A stretch of DNA of 54,873 bases from Litoreibacter sp. (GTDB lineage Bacteria > Pseudomonadota > Alphaproteobacteria > Rhodobacterales > Rhodobacteraceae). The stretch is taken from the NCBI GenBank assembly GCA_026710325.1, contig JAPORH010000012.1:1-54873 (forward strand), in the 5' to 3' direction. This document shows positions 18,838 to 26,402 of this stretch, one piece after another (position 1 is the stretch's first letter; every line of letters starts with the position of its first letter). Under the pieces are notes generated by a model. The model was given only the letters and a program-made list of their open reading frames with translations, did no database searches and was not told where the DNA came from. The position numbers were made by a program, and so were the translations under genes.

Positions 18838-19722
18838 ATGTTTTCAGGTTTCAAGACTTTTGAACGCGAGGTCGGCGAGGTCCGGATCGCCGGGCGCATT
18901 GGCGGGTTCGGTCCGCCTTTGCTGCTTTTGCACGGCTACCCGCAAACCCATGTGATGTGGCACAAAGTTGCGCCCAAGCTTGCGGAGCGGTTTACGGTGA
19001 TCGCTGCAGACCTGCGTGGCTATGGCGGCTCGACCTGTCCGCCAACGCGCGAGGACCATTCACAAATGTCCAAGCGGGAAATGGCCGCGGATATGGTTGG
19101 CCTGATGGCGCAATTCGGGTTTGATCGCTTCGACATTCTATCCCATGACCGAGGCGCGCGCGTCGCGCATAGGCTGGGCATGGACCATCCAGACCGAGTC
19201 GGCAAAATGGTTATCCTCGATATCGCGCCCACGCGGGAGATGTACGAGCATACGACCCTTGGTTTCGCACGAACCTATGCGCATTGGTTTTACCTCACCG
19301 AACGCTTTCCACTGCCCGAGCGCATGATCGAGGCCAACCCGCGCGATTTCTGGGACAAGAAATGCGTGTTTGGCGCGGCCGGCTCGGGCCCGTTCGCGCC
19401 CGAGGCGCGCGCGGCTTATCATGAAGCCTTTGACAACGTAGATGTGATCCACGCCAGTTGCGAAGATTACCGTGCCGCCGCGACGATCGACATTCTGCAC
19501 GACAATGAAGATGGCGACCGAAAGCTCACCTGCCCGATTCGGGTTTTATTGGGGGCAAATGGCGCGATTGAGGCTTACTTTGACTGCCTCGGCCTATGGC
19601 GCATGCGGGCAGAGACGGTGATGGGCAAGGCGCTGCCGGGCGGGCATTACTTGGCAGAAGAGCTGCCTGAACTGGTCATTGATGAAGCACTGGCCTTTTT
19701 TGGCGAGGGCGTTTCTGCCTAA
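18838..19722 (+). CDS. alpha/beta hydrolase, probable haloacetate (fluoroacetate) dehalogenase
   Basis: Soluble hydrolase of 294 residues. Counting from the ATG, it has Asp104 (nucleophile), Arg105, Arg108, Asp128, His149, Trp150, Tyr211 and His270. In the characterised fluoroacetate dehalogenase of Burkholderia sp. FA1 these are D104, R105, R108, D128, H149, W150, Y212 and H271, as I recall them, so the triad, the carboxylate-binding arginines and the halide pocket all seem conserved. HGYPQ at 32-36 also fits. Homologous epoxide hydrolases lack the His-Trp-Tyr halide pocket. It has its own position after a terminator. The activity is inferred from residues, not shown. Confidence 0.83.
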   Translation: MFSGFKTFEREVGEVRIAGRIGGFGPPLLLLHGYPQTHVMWHKVAPKLAERFTVIAADLRGYGGSTCPPTREDHSQMSKREMAADMVGLMAQFGFDRFDILSHDRGARVAHRLGMDHPDRVGKMVILDIAPTREMYEHTTLGFARTYAHWFYLTERFPLPERMIEANPRDFWDKKCVFGAAGSGPFAPEARAAYHEAFDNVDVIHASCEDYRAAATIDILHDNEDGDRKLTCPIRVLLGANGAIEAYFDCLGLWRMRAETVMGKALPGGHYLAEELPELVIDEALAFFGEGVSA

Positions 19723-19885
19723 ACCGTCGCCTATGCATTGCAAACCGAGCGGCACCGCAGCATCCTATAAGGGTCGTTTCGTACCGAGTTCGTTTTTCAC
19801 CGCACATTTCAAAGGCGTCTCAGTGTCATTAGACAATTACAAATCCATGTTGAGACGACTCACAGCCAACTTGGGGGATTCTTTC

Positions 19886-21841
19886 ATGTCACTAACAATG
19901 AACCGTCGTGGGTTCCTGGCCAGCACCGCAGGCTTCATCGCTCTGCATCCTTTTTCAGCCAATGCCGCGACCAACCAAGCGCATTTGCGCATCATGGAAA
20001 CCACGGATTTGCACGTCCATGTGTTCCCGTATGACTACTACGCCGACAGGCCGCGCGACACGGTGGGCCTCGCTCGCACGGCCGCCCTGATCAACGATAT
20101 TCGCGCCGAGGCCTCGAACTCGTTGCTGATTGATAACGGTGACTTCCTGCAAGGCAACCCGATGGGCGACTACATCGCCTATGAGCGCGGTATGAAGGAA
20201 GGCGATTTGCACCCGGTGATCGAAGCCATGAACACGCTTGGTTTTGACGCCTCGACACTGGGCAACCACGAATTCAACTACGGGCTCGATTTCCTGATGA
20301 AGTCGCTCGCTGGCGCGGATTTCCCGATTGTCAGCGCCAATGTCGTGAAAGAAATGGGCAGCGATCCGACCAAGGACGTCACACTGATCCCACCTTACGC
20401 GATAATGGACCACAAGGTAACCGACGGTGCGGGTGTTGAGCATGGTATCAAAGTCGGGCTGATCGGCTTCGTCCCCCCTCAGATCATGAACTGGGACCGC
20501 CGCCACCTGGAAGGCAATGTACAGGCCCGCGATATACTTGAGGTCGCCCGCGCCTACATCCCGCAAATGAAAGAGGAAGGCGCTGACGTTATCATTGCGC
20601 TCAGCCACTCCGGCATCGGCGCGGCCAATGAAACCGATGGCATGGAAAACGCCTCCGTACCGCTCGCAGGTCTCGACGGGGTTGATGCAATCCTGACCGG
20701 CCACAGCCATCTGGTCTTCCCCTCGCCTGCCTATACCGACTTCGCAGGTGTCGACGTCGGCGCGGGCACAATCAATGGGACGCCGGCCACCATGGGTGGG
20801 TTCTGGGGCAGCCATATGGGGCTGATCGACCTGCTTTTGGAGAAGGACGGCAATGAATGGCGCGTCGTCACGACTGAGAGCGAGGCGCGCCCGATCTCCA
20901 AGCGAAATGAAGACCGCTCGATCACCGCGTTGGTGGAAAGCGACGCAGCCGTCCTGGCGTCGGTCCAGCAGGAGCATGACGAGACCCTGGCCTATGTGCG
21001 CCGGGCAGTCGGCAAAACCGATGCCCCACTGCACAGCTACTTTGCCCTCGTGGCCGATGACCCATCCGTGCAGATCGTCTCGATTGCGCAAAAATGGTAT
21101 ATTGAGGAGATGCTGAAAGGCACCGAGCATGAGGGCCTGCCGATTTTGTCAGCCGCAGCCCCATTCAAAGCTGGTGGTCGTGGCGGACCTGAATATTACA
21201 CGGATGTTCCGAGCGGCGATGTGGCCATCAAAAACGTGGCCGATCTGTATCTCTACCCCAACACTGCGCGCGCGGTGCGGGTGACGGGGCAGCAGCTGAA
21301 AGACTGGCTTGAGCGCTCCGCAGGTATGTTCAACCAAGTCGACCCCGGCGCGCAGGATGTCGTTCTGCTGAACCCCGATTTCCCAAGCTACAATTTCGAT
21401 GTGATCGATGGCGTTCAGTACCAGATCGACCTGTCCCAGCCGTCGAAATTTGCGCCCAAAGGGGAGCTGGTCAACCCGGATGCCAACCGCATCGTGAACC
21501 TGACCTATGGCGGAAAACCCGTTGATATGGATGCGGAATTCATCATCGCTACCAACAATTACCGCGCCAGCGGCGGCGGCAATTTCCCGGGCGCTGACAA
21601 CGAGACGATCGTCTTTGAAGGCCCCGACACGAACCGCGACGTCATCGTACGCTACATCGTCGAGCAAGGCACGATCAGCCCGCGCGCTGACAGCAACTGG
21701 TCCTTCTTGCCTTTGGACAAAACCACGGTGCTGTTTGACACAGGACCCGCGGCGAAGTCCTACATGGAAGATGTCGACCTGAACATTGAAGAGGCAGGCG
21801 AAGGCCCGGACGGCTTCGCACGTTTCCGTATCTCTTTGTAA
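19886..21841 (+). CDS. cpdB: 2',3'-cyclic-nucleotide 2'-phosphodiesterase / 3'-nucleotidase, Tat-exported
   Basis: Periplasmic enzyme that hydrolyses 2',3'-cyclic nucleotides and 3'-nucleotides for phosphate and nucleoside salvage. The protein of 651 residues starts with a twin-arginine signal (NRRGFLAS, hydrophobic stretch, then ANA). The metallophosphoesterase domain follows with TTDLHVHVF, DNGDFLQGNP, STLGNHEFNYG, SHSG and TGHSH. The C-terminal 5'-nucleotidase domain (from about residue 420) holds YPNTARAVRVTG and TNNYRASGGGNFPG. ATG 19886 is chosen because GGGGGA lies 7 bases upstream; the frame is open further but without coding sense. A terminator-like hairpin follows. Confidence 0.93.
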   Translation: MSLTMNRRGFLASTAGFIALHPFSANAATNQAHLRIMETTDLHVHVFPYDYYADRPRDTVGLARTAALINDIRAEASNSLLIDNGDFLQGNPMGDYIAYERGMKEGDLHPVIEAMNTLGFDASTLGNHEFNYGLDFLMKSLAGADFPIVSANVVKEMGSDPTKDVTLIPPYAIMDHKVTDGAGVEHGIKVGLIGFVPPQIMNWDRRHLEGNVQARDILEVARAYIPQMKEEGADVIIALSHSGIGAANETDGMENASVPLAGLDGVDAILTGHSHLVFPSPAYTDFAGVDVGAGTINGTPATMGGFWGSHMGLIDLLLEKDGNEWRVVTTESEARPISKRNEDRSITALVESDAAVLASVQQEHDETLAYVRRAVGKTDAPLHSYFALVADDPSVQIVSIAQKWYIEEMLKGTEHEGLPILSAAAPFKAGGRGGPEYYTDVPSGDVAIKNVADLYLYPNTARAVRVTGQQLKDWLERSAGMFNQVDPGAQDVVLLNPDFPSYNFDVIDGVQYQIDLSQPSKFAPKGELVNPDANRIVNLTYGGKPVDMDAEFIIATNNYRASGGGNFPGADNETIVFEGPDTNRDVIVRYIVEQGTISPRADSNWSFLPLDKTTVLFDTGPAAKSYMEDVDLNIEEAGEGPDGFARFRISL

Positions 21842-21846
21842 AAATA

Positions 21847-21890
21847 AGTCGGGCCCGGCGCACGCGCCGAGCCCTTCCCCACCGACTTTT
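21847..21890 (+). terminator. hairpin after cpdB, probable terminator
   Basis: An outer stem AAGTCGG/CCGACTT (21847-21853 and 21883-21889) encloses an inner GC-rich stem (GGGC-CCGGCGC/GCGCCG-AGCCC). A short TTTT follows. The U tract is weak, but the position right after the cpdB stop fits. Confidence 0.6.
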
Positions 21891-21918
21891 GTCACCCCCC
21901 CTCGCGGAGGTTTGGTGA

Positions 21919-22278
21919 CTACCGCTGCAACTCGTTACTCAGGATCAACTCGGGTCGGCGGTCCGAGATTCCAACCGCCTTTTTGGCATTCAACGCTTTC
22001 AGGGCTAATACGCGCCCGTCACGCGCCTTGCGAAGCAGGCGAACACGGGGACGTTGCGTCTTAAAAGACCCAGCATCCGAACTATCATCCAAAGCCGCTT
22101 TAAATGCGCGTAACGGGCTCTTTTCAGGTTCTCCTCCCCCAAGGATCGCCTGCACGTTCAGCGCAACAACATTGTCAGAGTCAGGACGTTCCAACACAAC
22201 ATCCTCCTCCGACACTTCGGAACCGGTCTCGGCTTTCGCGGCAGCGGCCCCCCGCTGCGCGATAAAAACTAAACTCAT
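21919..22278 (-). CDS. hypothetical protein, 119 residues
   Basis: I do not recognise this protein. The ATG at 22278 is preceded by GGAGGG at an ideal distance. The N-terminal 45 residues are acidic (SEVSEEDVVLE), followed by DNVVALNVQAILGGG, and the C-terminal half is basic (TQRPRVRLLRKARDGRVLALK). No signal peptide, membrane segment or cysteine is seen. The frame is open for another 46 codons upstream, but those lie in AT-rich non-coding-looking DNA. It converges on cpdB and has an AT-rich promoter region of about 380 bases. The charge split suggests a nucleic-acid- or protein-binding role, but that is only a guess. Confidence 0.65.
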   Translation of the reverse strand: MSLVFIAQRGAAAAKAETGSEVSEEDVVLERPDSDNVVALNVQAILGGGEPEKSPLRAFKAALDDSSDAGSFKTQRPRVRLLRKARDGRVLALKALNAKKAVGISDRRPELILSNELQR

Positions 22279-22659
22279 TACACACCCTCCGGTGCCCCCG
22301 CCGATGACTAAAACGCAACGCCATATTCCGTGCAATATTTCGCCATCTTTCAGAACTGGAAACAAAGTGTTTTCAGGCTGTACCGCACAGAAACAGAGGC
22401 TCCGGAGAAAATTCAAATTTGAGACAAATAGAAAATAAATTTGTTTAAATTCATTATATTAAGATCAATTTCCTAAAACCAAACCACCTCGCAAACTATA
22501 TTTCGGCGCCGCCAGTGAGAGACGAATTGACGAAATATCAAAAATGGCAATCGTCCAATGAAATGCGACAATTGCAACGCTTGCGAAAAACTAAGTCAAT
22601 CTTTGAAACAATGACGGTTTTGGCTGCCGAAATCCTGCCTCATTTGCGACAGAATCAGA
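22279..22659. other. 381-base AT-rich intergenic region
   Basis: The stretch 22400-22620 is strikingly AT-rich for this genome. It must hold the promoter of the 119-residue protein (minus strand). On the plus strand a 59-codon frame runs from GTG 22515 to TGA 22694 without a ribosome-binding site and with unusual codons; see the rejected list. I see no RNA gene or clear operator. Confidence 0.5.
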
Positions 22660-23286
22660 TCACTCGTCCAGAAGTGCCGCTGCGACAGGAATGAGCGCCT
22701 CCCCAAGCGCCCGAGTATTCCCGGCATCGAGATGAATACCGTCGAGCGGTGAGCTCTGGGCCACCTCTTCGGTGAGAAAAACCGGAACCCCCAAGTCACC
22801 CAGCCGCTTTTGCGCCAGCTCAATGAATTTATACGACGTCGCGATCAGCTCTGGCGTCACATGCGGATCATCACAGGGTACCAATAGCTGGGGTAAAACA
22901 AACAGCCGTTTTGGGGTCGCGGCACCTTCAACGCGCAACGGATGATGCGTGACGATTTCAGCCAGGTGCTCGAGCCCGCGCAGCGCGCGCTGCAACGGGT
23001 AGCCCCAGTAGACATCATTTGCGCCGAGAGCGATCACGACCAGATCGAGCGGAGCATGCGCATATAGCGCAGATGGCAGAAGCGCAGCGCCGTTCATGTT
23101 TGCAGGGCTGGCATGTTGGTCCATTGCCGTGGTCCGCCCTCTCAGCCCATCGGCAATAACCTCAACACTGGGTCCAAGACCCGCTTGCAATACATTGGGC
23201 CACCGATCTTCAAAAGCGTGCCGCCCGCCCCCATCCGGGCGCGAGCCCCAAGTCAGGCTGTCGCCGAAGATCAGGACAGATTTCAT
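22660..23286 (-). CDS. SGNH/GDSL-type esterase or arylesterase
   Basis: Hydrolase of 208 residues with the four SGNH blocks: FGDSLTWG at residues 7-14 (nucleophile Ser10), a Gly in [16 protein letters not shown] near 92 and DGIHLD near 185 with the catalytic Asp-His. No signal peptide, so cytoplasmic. It resembles the arylesterase/acyltransferase group around Mycobacterium smegmatis Act, including the long substrate loop, but its substrate is unknown. Its ATG overlaps the proS stop (ATGA at 23283-23286), so it is translated from the proS message. Confidence 0.9.
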   Translation of the reverse strand: MKSVLIFGDSLTWGSRPDGGGRHAFEDRWPNVLQAGLGPSVEVIADGLRGRTTAMDQHASPANMNGAALLPSALYAHAPLDLVVIALGANDVYWGYPLQRALRGLEHLAEIVTHHPLRVEGAATPKRLFVLPQLLVPCDDPHVTPELIATSYKFIELAQKRLGDLGVPVFLTEEVAQSSPLDGIHLDAGNTRALGEALIPVAAALLDE

Positions 23287-24620
23287 TGCTTGCCGTAAAT
23301 CGCTGCAATTTTGTTCAGCGCCGCATCCGGAGCCAGCTCTTCGCTTTCCCCAGTTTTCCGGCTGGTCAGCTCAACCACTCCGTTCTTCAAGCCGCGCGGG
23401 CCAACAGTGATCCGCCAAGGCAGACCTATCAGGTCCATCGTCGCAAACTTGCCGCCTGCACGCTCATTGCGATCATCATAAAGCGGCTCAAGCCCCATGG
23501 CCGACATCTTGGCGTAGAGGTCTTCGCAAGCCGCATCCGCCTCAGCATCACCCTGTTTCAAGTTTACAATGCCAGCATGGAACGGCGTCACGCCCTCGGG
23601 CCAGATGATGCCATTTTCGTCATGGCTGGCCTCGATAATCGCGCCTAACAGCCGAGACACGCCAATCCCGTGCGATCCCATATGGACAGAAACGGGCTTT
23701 CCATCCGGTCCCTGTACCGTCGCGCCCAGAGCGTCGGAATATTTCGTGCCAAAATAGAAAATCTGTCCGACTTCGATCCCGCGGGCAACGCGGCGGCGCT
23801 CCTCTGGGATCTCGTTAAACAGAGCCTCGTCATGGGTTTCATCCGTGCGCGCGTATTTGGTGGTGAACTCTTCCAACACGCCTTGGCATTGCGCCACGTC
23901 GTCATAATCGATCTCGCGGTCACCGAAGCTCAGATCGGTCACGGCGCTGTCGTAAAACACCTCCGACTCGCCCGTCTCCGCCAGAACCAAAAACTCATGC
24001 GTATAATCGCCGCCAATCGGCCCGCCATCTGCACGCATCGGAATGGCCTGCAGCCCCATCCGCTCATAGGTGCGCAGGTAGCTCACCAGGTGACGGTTAT
24101 AGGCATGCAGCGCATCTTCCTTGGTGAGGTCGAAGTTATAGCCGTCTTTCATATAGAACTCGCGGCCTCGCATGACCCCAAACCGCGGACGGCGCTCGTC
24201 ACGGAATTTCCACTGGATGTGGTAGAGCGTCAGCGGCAGGTCTTTGTAAGAGGACACATGGGAACGGAAAATATCTGTCACCAGCTCTTCATTAGTGGGC
24301 CCGTAAAGCATGTCGCGACCATGGCGGTCCTGGATGCGCAGCATCTCCTCCCCATAGTCGTCATAGCGCCCGCTTTCGCGCCACAAATCCGCCGATTGCA
24401 GCGTGGGCATCAAAAGCGGGATGTGGCCCGCGCGCTGTTGCTCCTCATGTACGATCGTCTCGATATTCTTGAGCACCTTGTAGCCCAAAGGCAGCCAGGA
24501 ATAGATGCCTGCGGAGCTCTGCTTGATCATGCCAGCACGCAGCATGAGACGGTGAGACACAATCTGCGCCTCGGCAGGCGTTTCTTTTAAAACAGGCAGG
24601 AAATAGCGGGTCAGGCGCAT
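23283..24620 (-). CDS. proS: prolyl-tRNA synthetase, short bacterial type
   Basis: Charges tRNA-Pro. The 445-residue class II synthetase lacks the large editing insertion found in the about 570-residue E. coli enzyme, as usual in alphaproteobacteria, where separate YbaK/ProX-type proteins do the editing. Motif 2 is in [20 protein letters not shown] near residue 150, motif 3 is in [14 protein letters not shown] near 320, and the C-terminal anticodon-binding domain ends in AAIYGKQ. It is followed by an overlapping esterase gene. The more usual neighbour lolC/E lies about 7 kb further on. Confidence 0.97.
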   Translation of the reverse strand: MRLTRYFLPVLKETPAEAQIVSHRLMLRAGMIKQSSAGIYSWLPLGYKVLKNIETIVHEEQQRAGHIPLLMPTLQSADLWRESGRYDDYGEEMLRIQDRHGRDMLYGPTNEELVTDIFRSHVSSYKDLPLTLYHIQWKFRDERRPRFGVMRGREFYMKDGYNFDLTKEDALHAYNRHLVSYLRTYERMGLQAIPMRADGGPIGGDYTHEFLVLAETGESEVFYDSAVTDLSFGDREIDYDDVAQCQGVLEEFTTKYARTDETHDEALFNEIPEERRRVARGIEVGQIFYFGTKYSDALGATVQGPDGKPVSVHMGSHGIGVSRLLGAIIEASHDENGIIWPEGVTPFHAGIVNLKQGDAEADAACEDLYAKMSAMGLEPLYDDRNERAGGKFATMDLIGLPWRITVGPRGLKNGVVELTSRKTGESEELAPDAALNKIAAIYGKQ

Positions 24621-24696
24621 CTGGTCAGGCTCCGATCAAAACTTTCACCCCGATTACGCCATCCCCCGCGCAACCGCAATCATGCTTCATTGCTTT

Positions 24697-24779
24697 ACAA
24701 ATATCCCGGGGTCTTGCCCGCGCGGCGCGGGGCTGGCCCCGCAAGAGCGCAAATAGCATGGGGCGCGGTACGCGCGCCT
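24697..24779. repeat. dispersed REP-like repeat, copy C
   Basis: ACAAATATCCCGGGGTC, a GGGGC/GCCCC hairpin (24728-24740), AGAGCGCAAATAGCATGGGG, then GCGCGGTACGCGCGCC. It ends one base before the stop codon of ppx on the minus strand. Orientation and order of parts are the same as in copies A and B. Confidence 0.72.
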
Positions 24780-26318
24780 TCAGGTCACTTCGACCGTCGC
24801 TTCCATCGAAGACGCCAAGGAGTTCAACCGCGCTTGCGCGACCTCTCCAAACAATCCGCGCGTTTCTGGGTGCAGCGTGAGCTGCAAAACATGTTTCTTC
24901 GGGCGATATTTGAATTTGCCCATCAGCTCGGGCCGCTCAACCGAGAACATCGCGCCAAAGCGCATCGCCTTGCCAAGGATTTCCGCCGCCTTCAAATCCT
25001 TCTCCGGCAACAGCTCGAACAACTCATCAAACCGCGTCCCCTCCCGCGAGTTTTTATAGCGATGGAGCAGCGCCACGCCCAAGAAGATGCGCCCAGGGTG
25101 GTCAAGCCCGCCGAGATTTGCCCGCGTTGCGTTATCGAAACACACCTCAGCCCGGTAGTCGGGATGGGCGCGCCAGCTGACATCGTGCAACAAACATGCT
25201 GCGCGGATCAGACGCGCACGCTCATGCTTCACAGGCCCAAAGATCGGTTCAATAAATTTGTGCAGCTGCCGACCAAAACCCGGAATGCGCGCGTTCTTCG
25301 CCTCATCCCAGCGGCAGGCCTCAATCAGCGGGTCCCGACGTTTCAGCTCAAAGGGCATTTGCTCATAAAGCAGCCCTTCCCGTATCCCGTAGCTCGAGGT
25401 CGCCAATTCTTTCGGCTTGAAACGCTGGATCAACGATTTCAGTACCTGCGCTGCAATTGGGACGAGCCGCATCCGCGCCTCCGAGTTGCCAGTGATGGCG
25501 CGAAGCTCATCAACCGACTTGCCGCGGATCCATTTGACCGTCTTCAGAATTGCGCCAGGCGTCATGCGGTATTCATGGAGAACTTTCAGCGGGTAGCCCC
25601 GCCGCTCCATATCGAGCCGCGCAATGGCCCGCCAAGAGCCGCCGACAAGATAGAGCGTGTGATAGGTGTTGGGCATATCTTCCACGAGCCCATCAATCGT
25701 CTTATCGATCAACGCCTTGCGCGCGTCGTAGCCGCCCTTGAGCCCTTTCAATTTCAGCGGGCCAAGCTCGGACGTGACGCGTTTGCCAACCACGCCCTCC
25801 CCGATTTCAGCCAACTCCATCGAGGAGCCGCCAATATCGCACATCAGACCTTTGGCATCGGGCCAACCAAGGAACACCCCTTGTGCCGAAAGGCGCGCCT
25901 CTTCCGTGCCGGAGGCGACCCAGAGCTTGATGCCTGTCTCGCTGAGCACCTCTTCGCAAAATTCTGGCCCGTCTTCCGCGTCACGTACCGCTGCGGTCGC
26001 AACGGCGGTCATGGGGTTCACATCCAAGCCCTTGCACAACAGCGCGAACCGTTTCAGCGCAGATAAGGCGCGCGCGCGCCCTTCCACTGACAAACGCCCT
26101 GTCTCGCGCATGTCTGCGCCAAGTCCGGCCATGATTTTTTCATTGTAGAAATAGGCAGGTGAGCGCGCGGCACCGTCAAAAACGACCAGGCGGACAGAGT
26201 TTGAACCAACGTCAATAGTGCCAACACGACTTAAAGCTTTTGATTTGGGGTCATCGAACAGAGGTCTGCCAAAGGGCCCGAATTCCTCTGTGCTCGCATC
26301 AGGTTGCGTGCCATCCAT
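24780..26318 (-). CDS. ppx: Ppx/GppA exopolyphosphatase-family protein
   Basis: Hydrolyses terminal phosphates of polyphosphate or pppGpp. The roughly 512-residue protein carries the ASKHA ATPase-like core with GTIDVGSNSVRL near residue 33 and the second phosphate loop LMCDIGGSSMEL near 160. The C-terminal half has an HD-like helical domain (LLHDVSWRAHPDY). ATG 26318 is used; a TTG two codons upstream is the only longer option. It lies downstream of ppk on the same strand with a gap of about 80 bases, so synthesis and breakdown of polyphosphate are encoded together. Confidence 0.93.
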   Translation of the reverse strand: MDGTQPDASTEEFGPFGRPLFDDPKSKALSRVGTIDVGSNSVRLVVFDGAARSPAYFYNEKIMAGLGADMRETGRLSVEGRARALSALKRFALLCKGLDVNPMTAVATAAVRDAEDGPEFCEEVLSETGIKLWVASGTEEARLSAQGVFLGWPDAKGLMCDIGGSSMELAEIGEGVVGKRVTSELGPLKLKGLKGGYDARKALIDKTIDGLVEDMPNTYHTLYLVGGSWRAIARLDMERRGYPLKVLHEYRMTPGAILKTVKWIRGKSVDELRAITGNSEARMRLVPIAAQVLKSLIQRFKPKELATSSYGIREGLLYEQMPFELKRRDPLIEACRWDEAKNARIPGFGRQLHKFIEPIFGPVKHERARLIRAACLLHDVSWRAHPDYRAEVCFDNATRANLGGLDHPGRIFLGVALLHRYKNSREGTRFDELFELLPEKDLKAAEILGKAMRFGAMFSVERPELMGKFKYRPKKHVLQLTLHPETRGLFGEVAQARLNSLASSMEATVEVT

Positions 26319-26402
26319 CGCCAATAGGTCCCCGGTCTTTCGTCTCCCGGGCTCTTTCTTATCCCCAAGCGTGATTCTGGTCTAGCGATGCTTCCGGCCA
26401 GG

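Noticed and set aside
22515-22694. 59-codon plus-strand frame (GTG start) with helical-looking sequence in the AT-rich gap
   Set aside because: It has no ribosome-binding site and uses rare AT-rich codons; it overlaps the end of the esterase gene on the other strand, and I know no homolog. It is more likely chance.
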